Numbered from the stretch's first letter, positions 23,801-35,849 are shown. The stretch is 64,000 nt of DNA from Eunapius fragilis (GCA_963681505.1 OY811973.1:8728763-8792762), one strand, 5' to 3'. Made by a program: numbers and translations. Notes: generated by a model from the letters alone, not told the origin.

Positions 23801-24246
23801 CGTCTCTCTAGTCCACCTCCCTAACATGGGGACATCTCTCTAGTCCACCTCACTAACATGGGGACATCTCTCTAGTCCACCTCACTAACATGGGGACATC
23901 TCTCTAGTCCACCTCACTAACATGGGGACATCTCTCTAGTCCACCTCACTAACATGGGGGACATCTCTCTAGTCCACCTCACTAACATGGGGACATCTCT
24001 CTAATCCACCTCACTAACATGGGGACATCTCTCTAGTCCACCTCACTAACATGGGGGCATCTCTCTAGACCACCTCACTAACATGGGGACATCTCTCTAG
24101 TCCACCTCACTAACATGGGGACATCTCTCTAATCCACCTCACTAACATGGGGACATCTCTCTAGTCCACCTCACTAACATGGGAGACATCTCTCTAATCC
24201 ACCTCACTAACATGGGGACATCTCTCTAATCCACCTCACTAACATG
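20891..24246. repeat. 32-bp satellite, array 2 (about 105 units)
   Basis: The unit is tccacctcactaacatgggg followed by acatctctctag, 32 bases, giving in-array periodicity of 32 or 33. Variants (tctaatcc, gggggacat, ggcatc, cactgacatg, aactgtggg) recur in clusters, indicating higher-order homogenisation. Stops occur in every frame, so it is not coding. It has no spacers and is not a CRISPR. Confidence 0.98.
22673..22820. repeat. inverted two-unit segment inside the satellite
   Basis: About 67 bases (22709-22775) are in reverse orientation. The junctions form two perfect palindromes, centred at 22708/22709 (acatctc-gagatgt) and 22775/22776 (tagagag-ctctcta). The equivalent position in array 3 (about 28141) lacks the inversion. 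Confidence 0.95.
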
Positions 24247-24309
24247 CCCAGCAAAAAATTCCTGGGCAAGTCTTGCCCAAGATACCCAAGATCTTACATT
24301 CTTGGGCAA

Positions 24310-24590
24310 GAAGTTTCAAAGATCTTGGCAAGATCTTACAGTTGTCAAGAAATAAATGCCGCGTCTTGGCTGCAATCGCAAGAATGCAAGAAATAGTATC
24401 TTTTCTTGGCAAGATCTTGGCAAGATCTTACAGTTGTCAAGAAATAAATGCCGTGTCTTTGCTTCAATGGCAAGATTGCAAGAACGAATTGGCTTCTTGG
24501 CAAGATCTTGGCAAGATCTTACAGATGACAAGATATAAATGCCGCGTCTTGGCTTCAATGACAAGATTGCCAAGAACTAATATTGCTTCT
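24310..24590. repeat. ~92-bp sub-terminal tandem repeat (3 units)
   Basis: Units share ttggcaagatcttacag, then tcaagaaataaatgccg and gtcttggct. They sit just inside the left end of the transposon and create the 106-residue ORF, which is not a recognisable protein. Confidence 0.85.
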
Positions 24591-24857
24591 TAGAAAGCTC
24601 CTGCCAATATCTAAAGATGTCAACTAAGTTTTCATTACGCTAGAAAGGCCATAGATATAAGAGTAGTCTACTCTAATATCTATGGTAAGGCCTACGTACA
24701 TTAATATATCACCTGCAGCTGATTGTGAGGAGTCCGCTAAACCTTACCTTAGGATAGTGCGTGATGATACATGAATATTAGGGTCCCTAGGAGTAGCGTA
24801 ATCTCTATACCGAGTTCGTTTGCGTTGAGAGAGATGCCAAAATTATATATTAATAAT

Positions 24858-25080
24858 AGACAACTTCACGATCTGATTATTTTGTACTCCGGATGTGATG
24901 TCACCTAGACACTACGAAGAAGTCCGTTGTTGTCTCTAGCTTTTATTGGGCCCCACAACGATGTAACTATATGAGGCCCAGTAAAAGCTAGAGACAACAA
25001 AGAGACAACAACGGACTTTTTCGTAGTGACTAGGTGACATCACATCCGGAGTACAAAATAATCAGATCGTGAAGTTGTCT
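24858..25080. repeat. foldback MITE with ~100-bp arms, nested in the transposon
   Basis: The left end agacaacttcacgatctgat and right end atcagatcgtgaagttgtct are exact reverse complements. Pairing continues through ggatgtgatgtcaccta and ctagcttttattgggcc. A smaller hairpin with ccatagatat arms lies just before it at 24647-24690. Confidence 0.9.
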
Positions 25081-25089
25081 ATTCTAATT

Positions 25090-26770
25090 TTCTAATTTCT
25101 AATATTTCCATGTGTTCAACTTGTATTCTACAGCTAGCATGTCTCGCCCTCGCTCTGTTAGATCCACAAAAGCTCCTCTAGAAATCACAAAAGACAACAG
25201 TGGAAGAGGAGCACAGCCCCGCGTGCTCCTTTTAAACCACGTAAGTGATCGCATGATCCATTGCTTGTGATCGCGCGCACTTTTAAAATAGGGTGGCATG
25301 TTACACTATGACGTATCGTACATAATTTGTTTCATCGTTGGCAAGGCATTCAGTATACAAGCTGTGGTTTACTTTCAAAATAGAGTGCTTGTACAGTATA
25401 CGTACATGACCACAAAGGGCATAAGAATAGAGACACTAATCACTAGATCATATGGGTTGTGAAGGAGAAGAATAACAATGACGTACGGCATACGTTTTGG
25501 TGCAAATAAACAACCTTGTACTTTTAATTACAGTTAATTAGCGAAACCTGCTTATGGTACTATTGATCCGTGCTAATCAGGATGTGATTTATATTATATG
25601 TTTGCAAACGTAATGGGTGTACAATTAGTGGAGTACCACATTTATTATTTATTATTTATCTCTAATACTTGTTTAGAAAGTTGTAAAAATCTCTGTGTGG
25701 AGGCAAAATGTACAGATGTTTGTGGAGTTCATCAGTAACCTTTTCCAAAGCATCATGCCATATACTTGCACACAGAACGTTGCCAACTTTGAAAATGGTT
25801 GTAGATATTTTGCCCTTGTATGGCCAAACTATTTCAATTCCTGGCTTCAGGTCATCTTCAGAGAGATGATCCTTATCAGTTGACAAAGATGTAAGACATC
25901 AATCAAGTAATAAATAAGTTTAAAAATTACAAAGTTTGACCAACTTGACAAGACAGATGGGTGAGCTCATGCACTGATGCTGTGAAATTGTTGGCAGACC
26001 ATTTGCTAACAAAATCTAGCACACTAGAAAGGGTTACTTATTTCTTTTTTATAGGTGTCTGAATCACTGTTTACAGCTATACAAAGAACTACTATACCAC
26101 CTATAGTTGCAGGTATATTTAGTTTTGTTGTTGTACCTGCTTAAAACCTGTACCCTCTTTAAATAGAAAAAACCACAAGCACATCAGGTTGTAGTAACTG
26201 CATGGTGCTCAATGTCAGCAGCCAAGATCAGCAAATCTGAACAGTTTGTTTTGGTAATTATATTAATTTTCACTGCACATTTATAGACGTGAATTTCATT
26301 TTAGGAAAGTGTAGTAAACTTGCTGTTTTCAGCAAGCTGAGAGGGGGATAATGAATTCTAAGATCTCACTCTCACCAAGATGGGTGAAGCTCATTGAAGG
26401 TAAATTGATCATACAAATATGTAAGCAATCAAGACACAAGCTTTCCACACAATACACAGATTGCATGCATTGTGGCCAGCAGGCATATGTCAACAATTGC
26501 TCCCAAATTCGGGATAAAATGCATGGACAAGGCGAAAGAAGTGGCAAAACCAGCAAGTGAGAGCCAGCAAGTGAATGTCAGCACTGAACAATCATGTAAG
26601 ACAATTCTTTTTTACATTTCTCATATAATCCTGGCTTGATTTAAAAAGAAATTTAAATGTAATAATCACAAATGCATGTGTTTATTGCTGGTCTGTGCAT
26701 TAGAGTATAATGATTTTTGCTAGACAAACAACTTTTCTACTAGCATAATAATACAAGAACCATGCATGGA
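25090..26770. other. transposon interior, no transposase recognised
   Basis: The minus ORF at 25662-25886 (SEDDLKPGIEIVWPYKG...) looks protein-like but matches no family I can name. Nothing else stands out. It may be captured host sequence. Confidence 0.4.
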
Positions 26771-26779
26771 TAGTATGGA

Positions 26780-27020
26780 ACTAGCCAAGAATCTTGCCAA
26801 GAAACGCAGGAATCTTGCGAAGGAAGGTAGGAATCTTGCCAAGGAAGGCAGGAATCTTGACCAAGAAGGTAAGAATCTTGCCAAGGAAGGCAGGAATCTT
26901 GCCAAGGAAGGCAGGAATCTTGACCAAGAAGGTAAGAATCTTGCCAAGGAAGGCAGGAATCTTGACCAAGAATGCAGGAATCTTGCCCAGGAAAGCAAGA
27001 ATCTTGCCCAAGAGAGCAGG
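26780..27020. repeat. 21-bp minisatellite (aatcttgccaaggaaggcag + g)
   Basis: About 11 units alternate between ttgccaaggaaggcagg and ttgaccaagaaggtaag. Because 21 is a multiple of three, all frames stay open and give repetitive ORFs (NLAKEGR). It is not evidence of a gene. Confidence 0.9.
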
Positions 27021-27177
27021 AAGGCAAGAATTTGGCGGCCATAATCTTGGATCTTGGCCAAGATCTTAGGCAAGATACCCAAGAATCAGGACAAGATCTT
27101 AGGCAAGATTAAAATTCAAGATCTTGTCTTACCACAAGATCTTGCCCAAGAATCTTGCCCAAGAACTTTTTGCTGGG

Positions 27178-29075
27178 ATGGGGACATCTCTCTAGTCCAC
27201 CTCACTAACATGGGGGACATCTCTCTAATCCACCTCACTAACATGGGGACATCTCTCTAGTCCACCTCACTAACATGGGGACATCTCTCTAGTCCACCTC
27301 ACTAACATGGGGGACATCTCTCTAGTCCACCTCACTAACATGGGGACATCTCTCTAATCCACCTCACTAACATGGGGACATCTCTCTAGTCCACCTCACT
27401 AACATGGGGACATCTCTCTAATCCACACCTCACTAACATGGGGACATATCTCTAGTCCACCTCACTAACATGGGGGACATCTCTCTAGTCCACCTCACTA
27501 ACATGTAGGCATCTCTCTAGTCCACCTCACTAACATGGGGACATCTCTCTAGTCCACCTCACTAACATGGGGACATCTCTCTAGTCCACCTCACTGACAT
27601 GGGGACATCTCTCTAGTCCACCTCACTGACATGGGGGCATCTCTCTAGTCCACCTCACTAACATGGGGACATCTCTCTAGTCCACCTCACTAACATGAGG
27701 GCATCTCTCTAGTCCACCTCACTAACTGTGGGACATCTCTCTAGTCCACCTCACTGACATGGGGACATCTCTCTAGTCCACCTCACTAACATGGGGACAT
27801 CTCTCTAGTCCACCTCACTAACATGGGGACATCTCTCTAGTCCACCTCACTAACATGGGGACATCTCTCTAGTCCACCTCACTAACATGGGGACATCTCT
27901 CTAGTCCACCTCACTAACATGGGGACATCTCTCTAGTCCACCTCACTAACATGGGGACATCTCTCTAGTCCACCTCACTAACATGGGGACATCTCTCTAG
28001 TCCACCTCACTAACATGGGGACATCTCTCTAGTCCACCTCCCTAACATGGGGACATCTCTCTAGTCCACCTCACTGACATGGGGACATCTCTCTCACTGA
28101 CATGGGGACGTCTCTCTAGTCCATCTCACTGACATGGAGACATCTCTCTAGTCCACCTCACTAACATGTGTACATCTCTCTAGTCCACCTCACTAACATG
28201 GGGACATCTCTCTAGTCCACCTCACTGACATGGGGACCTCTCTCTAGTCCACCTCACTAACATGGGGACATCTCTCTAGTCCACCTCACTAACATGGGGG
28301 CATCTCTCTAGTCCACCTCACTAACATGGGGGACATCTCTCTTGTCCACCTCACTAACATGTGGACATCTCTCTAGTCCACCTCACTAACATGGGGACAT
28401 CTCTCTAGTCCACCTCACTAACATGGGGGCATCTCTCTAGTCCACCTCACTAACATGGGGGCATCTCTCTAGTCCACCTCACTAACATGGGGGCATCTCT
28501 TTAGTCCACCTCACTAACATGGGGGACATCTCTCTAGTCCACCTCACTAACATGGGGACATCTCTCTAGTCCACCTCACTAACATGGGGGCATCTCTCTA
28601 GTCCACCTCACTAACATGGGGACATCTCTCTAGTCCACCTCACTAACATGGGGGCATCTCTCTAGTCCACCTCACTAACATGGGGACATCTCTCTAGTCC
28701 ACCTCACTAACATGGGGACATCTCTCTAGTCCACCTCACTAACATGGGGACATCTCTCTAGTCCACCTCACTAACATGGGGGCATCTCTCTAGTCCACCT
28801 CCCTAACATGGGGACATCTCTCTAGTCCACCTCACTAACATGAGGACATCTCTCTAGTCCACCTCACTAACATGGGGACATCTCTCTAGTCCACCTCACT
28901 AACATGGGGGCGTCTCTCTAGTCCACCTCCCTAACATGGGGACATCTCTCTAGTCCACCTCACTAACATGGGGACATCTCTCTAGTCCACCTCACTAACA
29001 TGGGGACATCTCTCTAGTCCACCTCACTAACATGGGGACATCTCTCTAGTCCACCTCATTAACATGAGGGGCATC
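27178..29075. repeat. 32-bp satellite, array 3 (about 59 units)
   Basis: Continuation of array 2 beyond the transposon. The variant order at 27487-28138 (tgtaggcatc, cactgacatg, tgagggcatc, aactgtggg, cgtctctctag) repeats that of 22017-22708, so a multi-unit block was copied. The last unit runs directly into the kinase coding sequence. Confidence 0.97.
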
Positions 29076-30254
29076 TCTCATGCAAAATTCAGTGTTGCTG
29101 AATTGAAGTTGCTTACCACTCAAAAAAGAGTATCTGTTGCTGAAGAGGGAGCAATGATTGCAGATGAGAAGCGAGCAAACGTAGCAGAAGAACGAGCTAC
29201 TGCAGCAGAGGAGAGGGCCAAAGTAGCAGAAATGGAGGTTACTGCTGCTGTCATGAAGGCAACAGCTGCTGATACCAGAGCAAAATGTTTGGAAGAGAGA
29301 ACCAATCAAGCTGAAGGTGCAGTGAAAACATTGCAAGAAAGTGCACGCACATCTGATATCAGAATGGTAGAGCTTGTGCAAACAAATAGAGCTCTGAGGA
29401 CAGGGCCACAAGAGCAGAGCAGCAGATCCAGGACCTGACCATAGTGCAGACAGCTACAAGAGCAGCTTGACAAAGCCACTACACCATCGTGGCTTGTAAG
29501 GAAAGGTGATATTGTTCTGATTGATAAAGACCTAGGCAGAGGAGGATGGGGTGTGGTGAAGGTAGCAAGGTACTGTGGACTTGAAGTGGCTGCTAAGCTC
29601 CTTCATGGTGCAATCCTATCTCCTCACAACAAGCAGCTGTTCAAGAGAGAAATGAATACATCGGCACTGGTACGTCATCCAAACATACTACTATTGATTG
29701 GAGCCACTTTGGATCAGCCATGTGTCATTCTCACAGAGCTGATGCACACCTCTCTAAGGGCAGTCCTATAGAGAATAAGGTGCTGAAAAAGGTTACCCTC
29801 TCCCATCAGCAAGTATCCACTATAGCCATTGGCCATTGATGTAGGTGTGGCCCTGAATTATCTGCATTTAATGAAACCAGATGTCATCATCCACAGAGAT
29901 GTAAGCAGCAGCAACGTGCTCCTTGATCCACTGGGAGGGGACGTGCGGAAGACCAAGTTGTCAGACTTTGGGTCGTCCAACTTTGCACATCAGGTGACTA
30001 CTGTGGGCCCTGGAAATTACAGCTATGCAGCTCCCGAGAGCTCTGATCCTTCCCTGCAATCTCCCAAAATGGATGTGTTTAGTCTTCTGTTGGAAATGAC
30101 ATGTGGTCAGTTTCCAGAAGTGCAAAAGAGGCTAGATGTAATGTAAAGGCTCCAGTGGTCAGCAATAAAGACATTGATTGAGCAGTGCACAGCAAGGAGT
30201 CCAGGTGATCGTCCTATCATTGCTGATATACTTATGAATCTTCCAATAGCTTAA
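29064..30254 (+). pseudogene. coiled-coil + TKL-type protein kinase, disrupted
   Basis: Plus-strand pieces form one protein. First comes an Ala/Glu-rich coiled coil (RANVAEERATAAEERAKVAE). The kinase domain follows: glycine loop DLGRGGWGVVKVA, lysine VAAKLLH, VRHPNILLLIGATL, catalytic loop VIIHRDVSSSNVLL, LSDFGSSNF, YAAPES and a final SPGDRPI motif. At least three frame breaks occur (near 29430-29465, 29770-29830 and 30146), with stops. The 5' end is replaced by satellite DNA, so no promoter or start is visible. The catalytic residues survive, so the gene died recently or is misassembled. Kinases of this layout are often expanded families in sponges. Confidence 0.8.
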
Positions 30255-30766
30255 TAGTATTCTTTTACGAGCTTAGGAGAGTACCAAAACTGAGAGTGGC
30301 ATCAAAATTTATTATTTTATATACTACATTTATTACTATTATGATAATACACATTCATCATACTCTATAATACAATAATGGAAATGGAAATCATGAACGA
30401 TAATGAAGCACTTAAACTAAAAGTCAGCTGGCTGATCTGGGCAGCTGTATATCAAGACCAACATGGCTTCATTACCAGGTAACAAAAGATTTACCAGGTC
30501 CACTCACTGGTTTCATTGATCCTTGGAAGAATAGCGCCCTTGCATGCATTGATTCAGTGTGCATATCTAGAGGGAAATGGATAAGTCAGTTGGTGGCGGT
30601 TAACTGAAATGACTTGTATGTATGAATCCAATGTCGAGCTCAAGATTTTAATCTTTGTAGCACATGCATTTGTTCAGTTCAAATTTTACATTTTGGCTAG
30701 ATGTATAGTAATGCTTCCTGGTTTATTTTTTGCACAGGTAAGCATTCCATGAAATGCATGTGAGCC
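30255..30766. other. no gene recognised
   Basis: AT-rich intergenic sequence between the kinase pseudogene and duplication copy 2. Confidence 0.45.
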
Positions 30767-31156
30767 AACTTAATAATTCTGTCAGTTTGCCAAGTCTCAA
30801 GAATCTCTAGCTGGGATAATGGAAGTCCACTGTACTGGAATCTATCTCTTCCCCATTCCATTGGTTTCCAGGGTTTGTAATTCAGATACTAGTTTAAGTG
30901 TACCACTGTATGCATGCAGTCCAGTGCAGCTGTTAGGATGTCTCCAGAATGACGATAAGCCTAAAACATGACATGTGCTCTTCTTTATCATCTTACACAT
31001 CACTCCCTTCCTCAGGCCATTTAATACAATTGTTATTAATACTATTAATTTCCTTCCTTTACACTAATTAACATGAGGAGGTTATTGAAGATAGCTGAAT
31101 GCTTTGAAGATAAATTATGTATATTACACATATGCACAATTACAGTACTATCATGG

Positions 31157-31824
31157 TTAAATTTTAAAAACAGAGTTTGCTAAGATTCCTCCACACATCA
31201 GTTTGGAGTCTATTGAGCATGGGAAGGAACACAGACTCTCTAGCATCGGTCCATGGTCTCCATACTTGTAACCACAGTAACACTCTCTCCACCATACTGC
31301 AGACCAAAGTACTTGTATCCTGAACATGCCTTCATGCATGACATTGGTTTATGCAACTTTCCAATAAATATAGGAAGATCTCGATCCTTAGCACTGTCCC
31401 TATGACAATCAAGGTATGTTGCATTAAATGGATCAACTCTATAGATGGCATTTCTAAGAATTTTGCCATACTTGCCCAAGCTTTTTGAACTAATTGATAA
31501 CAGGACACTCACTTTCTTGTACTTGACCGTATATTCCAAATACATTTCCACATATGCACACAATTGTTCCATTTGGTTTTGACTGGAGTCCAAAGTAGAG
31601 GTAAAAACGATCCTTACAGAATGTTCTGCAGCTCGATACCATATCAGACTCTGATACTGATTTTGACATCCAACTTCCACTCAGGTCTGAGAACAGGTCC
31701 ACATCTTTGAAGCATCCAATGTATCCACTGTCGTCTGATGGATGAAGTAGAAGAGTGATGTTATCCTCATCATAGACAAATGTAGAACTCCTTTCCTCCA
31801 TATCGTTTTCAGGTTTGCTCTATT
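31157..31824 (-). pseudogene. WSC-domain exon, frameshifted duplicate
   Basis: Nearly identical to the exon at 6697-7350, but about 7 extra bases near 31490-31505 stop the frame after QVQESECPVIN. Two extra bases near 31287 restore the original frame for CYCGYKYGDHG onward. The second WSC domain is therefore out of frame with the first. Substitutions such as LGCHRD to LDCHRD remove a conserved Gly. It is the dead copy of the pair. Confidence 0.85.
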
Positions 31825-32914
31825 TTAAATGAGGATGAACAAAATTAGAACATTGCACTAGTAGAAATTGAACAGCAAACTTACAGATTGTCAAGCATAT
31901 CTATGCTTCACATTATACTACGTGTAAGCATATTACAATCAGAGGAAGCAATCAGGATTATGGTACTAAAATATTACACGTATTCCGCTTCAATATATCT
32001 TTCTCCTGTGGTTTAAAAATGGTAAGGAGGAAATTGATTAACTGAGTTGCACAGCTGTCTTGGCTAGTTTTTATTTATTTTAATATGGGGAAACATTGAA
32101 GATGTGCAAAGCGAAGTCTACAACTTGTCAACATAACTGAGGCTTGATTAATTGAAAGGTTAATGGCGCAAAACGACAAGGAAATGTGCAAGTAGCCGTA
32201 TCTCTGTAACGAATAAAGCAAAAATTAACAAACAGAACAAATCAGTGTGAAAAGACATAAGTGTGTTTTGAATTTGAAAAGATTTGGACTCTCCTGGAAG
32301 GATATTGTATGTTGGACCCCAAGTGGTAATGCCCTTTGCATGTTCAGGAGGGAAATGTTGATTTTTAAATATACACGTGGTGTACCTTGATATGGACCTT
32401 GATATGGAAAGAAGGTAGCCGATAGACCAAAGCGTTGGGAAGACGTAGCGATTTAGCATGAAGCATTTAAATAACTTCTTTAATGTGAATGGAAATTTTT
32501 GAGTGAACTCTCCTACACCTGCTATGGCATAATGTAAGCCACACCTACACTTCCATAGCACTATTACTTCGCTATAGCCAGCACACTTTGGTGTTCATAT
32601 CGCTGCTTTTGGCTAGTAAAGTGGCCTTCACGTAATCAGAAAGGCGATCCTAGCAAGGAGCGAATAACTCCAAAAGCGAGTCGTTATAGAAATCATCAGA
32701 AGAGAACAAGGCTAAAGCCTGTGAGCACGCTATAAGGAGAATCACATGCATAGCGGCAGCTGATCCAGATAAAAGGCCTATAAGTGTGTCAGCCACATCT
32801 CAGTGAGTCCAGAAAATATTTCACACACCTGTAGGACATTATGCATGCTGTTAGTGTGCGAAATAAGGAATATTACATTTTATATTCTTGTTCAATATTA
32901 CATTTTATATTCTT

Positions 32915-33200
32915 GTTTCCTTCCTTTTTATACCACTATTGCTTGCCTGAGGAAGTTGGTGAGATATAGGATTTGAAGGCAATATAGTAGTGTAAAATGG
33001 GAAAACAAGGGTCTTACCATAAGAAAAATTTTAATAGTTCTATATTTAGCACATTTGTTGGATATTATGTTATTTAGTCGTGTGTTAAATATAATGACTA
33101 TTTAATTTTCCCTTATTGTAAGACCCTTGTTTCTCTATTTTTACGCTACTATTGCCTTTAAATCCTATATCTCACCATCTTTCTCATTGAGAATATTTTT
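32915..33200. repeat. foldback MITE family A (duplicate of 8460-8745)
   Basis: Copy carried inside the segmental duplication, with the same inverted arms. Confidence 0.8.
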
Positions 33201-34077
33201 AGTTACTTGTTTCATTGATTTTTTGCTCATATCGCGCGCCTCTGAATGGTTGGTTCATCCCGCCCCACCCCCATCCCGAAATCGATACGCAGCTTTGACT
33301 AACAAAAAGTTTCACACGAAAAGACGATTGAAGCACCAATGAATTTTCTGTTGTTATACAATTATTTTCATATCTAATTATTCTTCTTACACAGACCGAT
33401 AAGTTGATAGCTTAAATCATTAGCTACTGCTCCTGTTGTTTGGTATATTGGTAATTCTAAACTTGTCAAGTACCTTTTGTAAAAATACGAGTAGCGCTTT
33501 GTATAGCCCAAATCTAATAGTACAATTACCAAAATATAACCTAGACTATTTGATCACAGAAGGCACTCTTCCAGCTAATTCTGATGCCATTGGTGAAATT
33601 TCCAACATTTAAAAGTTTTCCTATACCGAGTTATGCGTAGTCAAGAAGGAGGAATATTCCGGGACTGGGAACGAGGACAAGCAGGACCCTTGTTTTTTTC
33701 TACGGCCGCGCGGCCTTGCGACATAAAAAAAATCGACGAAACGGCTCGTTTTCGTCTTCTCGTTTAATCCGAGTCTCGTTTTAAACGGGTCGCGAATTCA
33801 CATGCAATCCTTTATGGAAGTTTCTTCCGAATCCGATAGTAGAGTTGGGGGCGGTGCGCCATAACCAGCGGAGGGGGGAAGGGGGGGGGGGGGGTGCCAT
33901 TCTGGGGCCGATTATTCGGTGTCTTCACTTCAAACAAATTTGACCCTAATCAGTGCCAACTCCAATGCCATTCTGCTTAGTACATTACGTAAATGAAAAA
34001 AAAAAAGCAGCCATTATGTTTCAATCACTTTCTGCTTAGGTTTATCCTTATCTATGGACAATAATAGGAAGCAGACC

Positions 34078-34650
34078 ATGCGGGAGATGCAGCCATTTTA
34101 AAGTGAACGATTTTTATAACCTTACAACGAGCGATCCTTTTCGCGTCAGTGATAACTTTATATAATTATACAGTTCAGGCGAAAATGAACCCTTGCGTAA
34201 AAAATGATTCACTTTAAAATGGCTGTATCTCCCGCATGTTTTGGGCTATCAACTTAATCGGTACATGTGCGTACGTAGAACAGCAATTCGTCCTAGTCGT
34301 TGCAAAGATATTGCGCGGGTACATTTTCCCGCTTGATTCCCTCCAATCAACCGGCGTGTCATCACATGTATTGAAGGCGGGTGCGTAAAGCATTGGCGCG
34401 ATCGAGCGGGAAAATGTGCCCGCACTTTGCACAGGTAACGGCTAGAGTAAAAATTAACGAACAGGACAAATCAATAGCGACATGACCGTTATACGGGTAT
34501 ATACAAATAATAAAATCATTCTCTATGAGAACATTGGTGGCAATAGGATTGGATGACAATAGTGGTGGGAAGGAAACATGGGTCTAATAAGCAGGGAAAA
34601 TGTAATAGTCCTATGAGGACATTATGTTTGTGAGCTATTTATAGTATATG
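34078..34650. repeat. dispersed repeat and half MITE (duplicate of 9622-10200)
   Basis: Duplicate of the inverted-repeat region and the following half copy of family A. Confidence 0.7.
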
Positions 34651-35583
34651 GAACAGTGTCCAGAAAAATCATCCTTATGATACCTTATCAAATTTTCCAT
34701 GACAAGCAAAAGAAAAGTAACGCTTGCATTGAAATGTATGGCTAATTATAAATTCAGTGCCTAATAACTTTATGATGGGTGGTCCCATCTTGGATGCGTA
34801 AGGACCATTTGATAGAAGCTCTTTGGAGTTACGGAAAATGAGTGAAAACTTAAAAAACTATCCAGAAGGGTGATATTGCTGAACATTGTTCCCATATATT
34901 ATATATACCAATTTTTGCATTCGTCATTATTATAAACTATCTCCTTTAGATTTCAATCATCAAGCCTCGATTCAGTGTCTGTAACCAATGCAAGTATATC
35001 GAAATTTCGATAAAGGACATATGGTGCTACTATCGTCCAATACTGTAGAACTAGAAGTGAGAATTAAGAATCTCTTTTTAAAATGAGAAAAAGATACGGT
35101 GGATTTAAAAACAAGGGCGTAGGGGGTACCACCCTATACTGCGCCCTTTACATTTTAGTAACTTTTTTGTTTCACTTCAGATTCACGTCGGAGTCACACC
35201 GATTGATTCCTCGCAGTGAAAGTAACTCATTAGCACCCAAGTACAATCTGCAGGCCCTAGCTAAAACCTAGAGCGATGTAGTTAACGTTTTAACCCGGAC
35301 GTTCCAGAGATACGTGTCAGCTAGCCATCTTCCTCATTATTTTGTATCATGTCAGTGCTCTTGATCTCATTTTTGTGAAGGACGTCTAACACAATCATTT
35401 CAGACTTATCTGCCATCTTTTCACTGTAGATGTGCGGAATGTGCATGACTCACAACACAAACTTCTTTAGCTGACTCATGTCCTTTATCTAATCACAAAT
35501 GATATATTCTCCCAGCACAAGCACTTCCATGTCACGCTGGAAGACCTTCATGTCTGCTAGGGATAGCAAAAAACTGTCTACCT

Positions 35584-35815
35584 TTACTGATTTTCGTAAG
35601 TAGCCTTGGCTGTTGTTCTAAAATACTCTCCTGACATAAGTTTGTTTTTGCAAATCAACCTCGACAAACCATCCTCAGAAGTATTGGCAACCTTGCTGAA
35701 CCTGTTTGCAAGATCTGATGCCAAAGATTCCCTTGAAAAAAGTGCGACATAATGTGTACGAGACAAAACACTGTCACAAATCCTACAAGACTTTGACATC
35801 GTATACGTATACGCG
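35584..35815 (-). pseudogene. ZAD-like zinc-finger fragment
   Basis: The minus strand reads MSKSCRICDSVLSRTHYVAL then SRESLASDLANRF and DGLSRLICKNKL. The first Cys pair (CRIC) and the later ICKNK fit a ZAD-like C4 module whose fourth Cys is lost. The sequence downstream on the minus strand (35330-35580) has protein-like pieces (MKVFQRDMEVLVLGEYIICD) broken by stops. It is likely a mobile-element-derived remnant. Confidence 0.4.
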
Positions 35816-35849
35816 TAGCGTGTATGAATTTCGTCACGTATAGGTACAG

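Larger units (their letters stand above)
24247..27177. mobile_element. 2.93-kb non-autonomous DNA transposon inserted in the satellite
   Basis: Terminal inverted repeats: the left starts cccagcaaaaaattcctggg and continues caag; the right, reverse-complemented, starts cccagcaaaaagttcttggg and continues caag (about 22 of 24 match). It is flanked by atg on both sides (24244-24246 and 27178-27180), and removing one copy restores a normal satellite unit, so this is a 3-bp target duplication. Sub-terminal DNA is dense in cttgggcaagat-type repeats. No transposase was found. A 3-bp duplication is known for several superfamilies, including PIF/Harbinger and CACTA; the termini match neither obviously. 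Confidence 0.88.
30767..35318. repeat. segmental duplication, copy 2
   Basis: Matches 5606-10848 in direct orientation. It begins at the phrase aacttaataattc, omits the ~710 bases mentioned for copy 1, and ends just after ccggacgttccagagatacg, in the loop of the foldback element. Confidence 0.9.

Noticed and set aside
24273..24593. 106-residue ORF as a transposase
   Set aside because: It is produced by the ~92-bp tandem repeat and has no DDE or zinc-finger pattern.
26720..27082. Repetitive ORFs around NLAKEGR and FLPSLAR
   Set aside because: They come from a 21-bp minisatellite that keeps all frames open.
20891..29075. CRISPR array
   Set aside because: Repeats follow each other directly with no unique spacers, no cas genes are present, and the surrounding genes are eukaryotic. 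It is a satellite.
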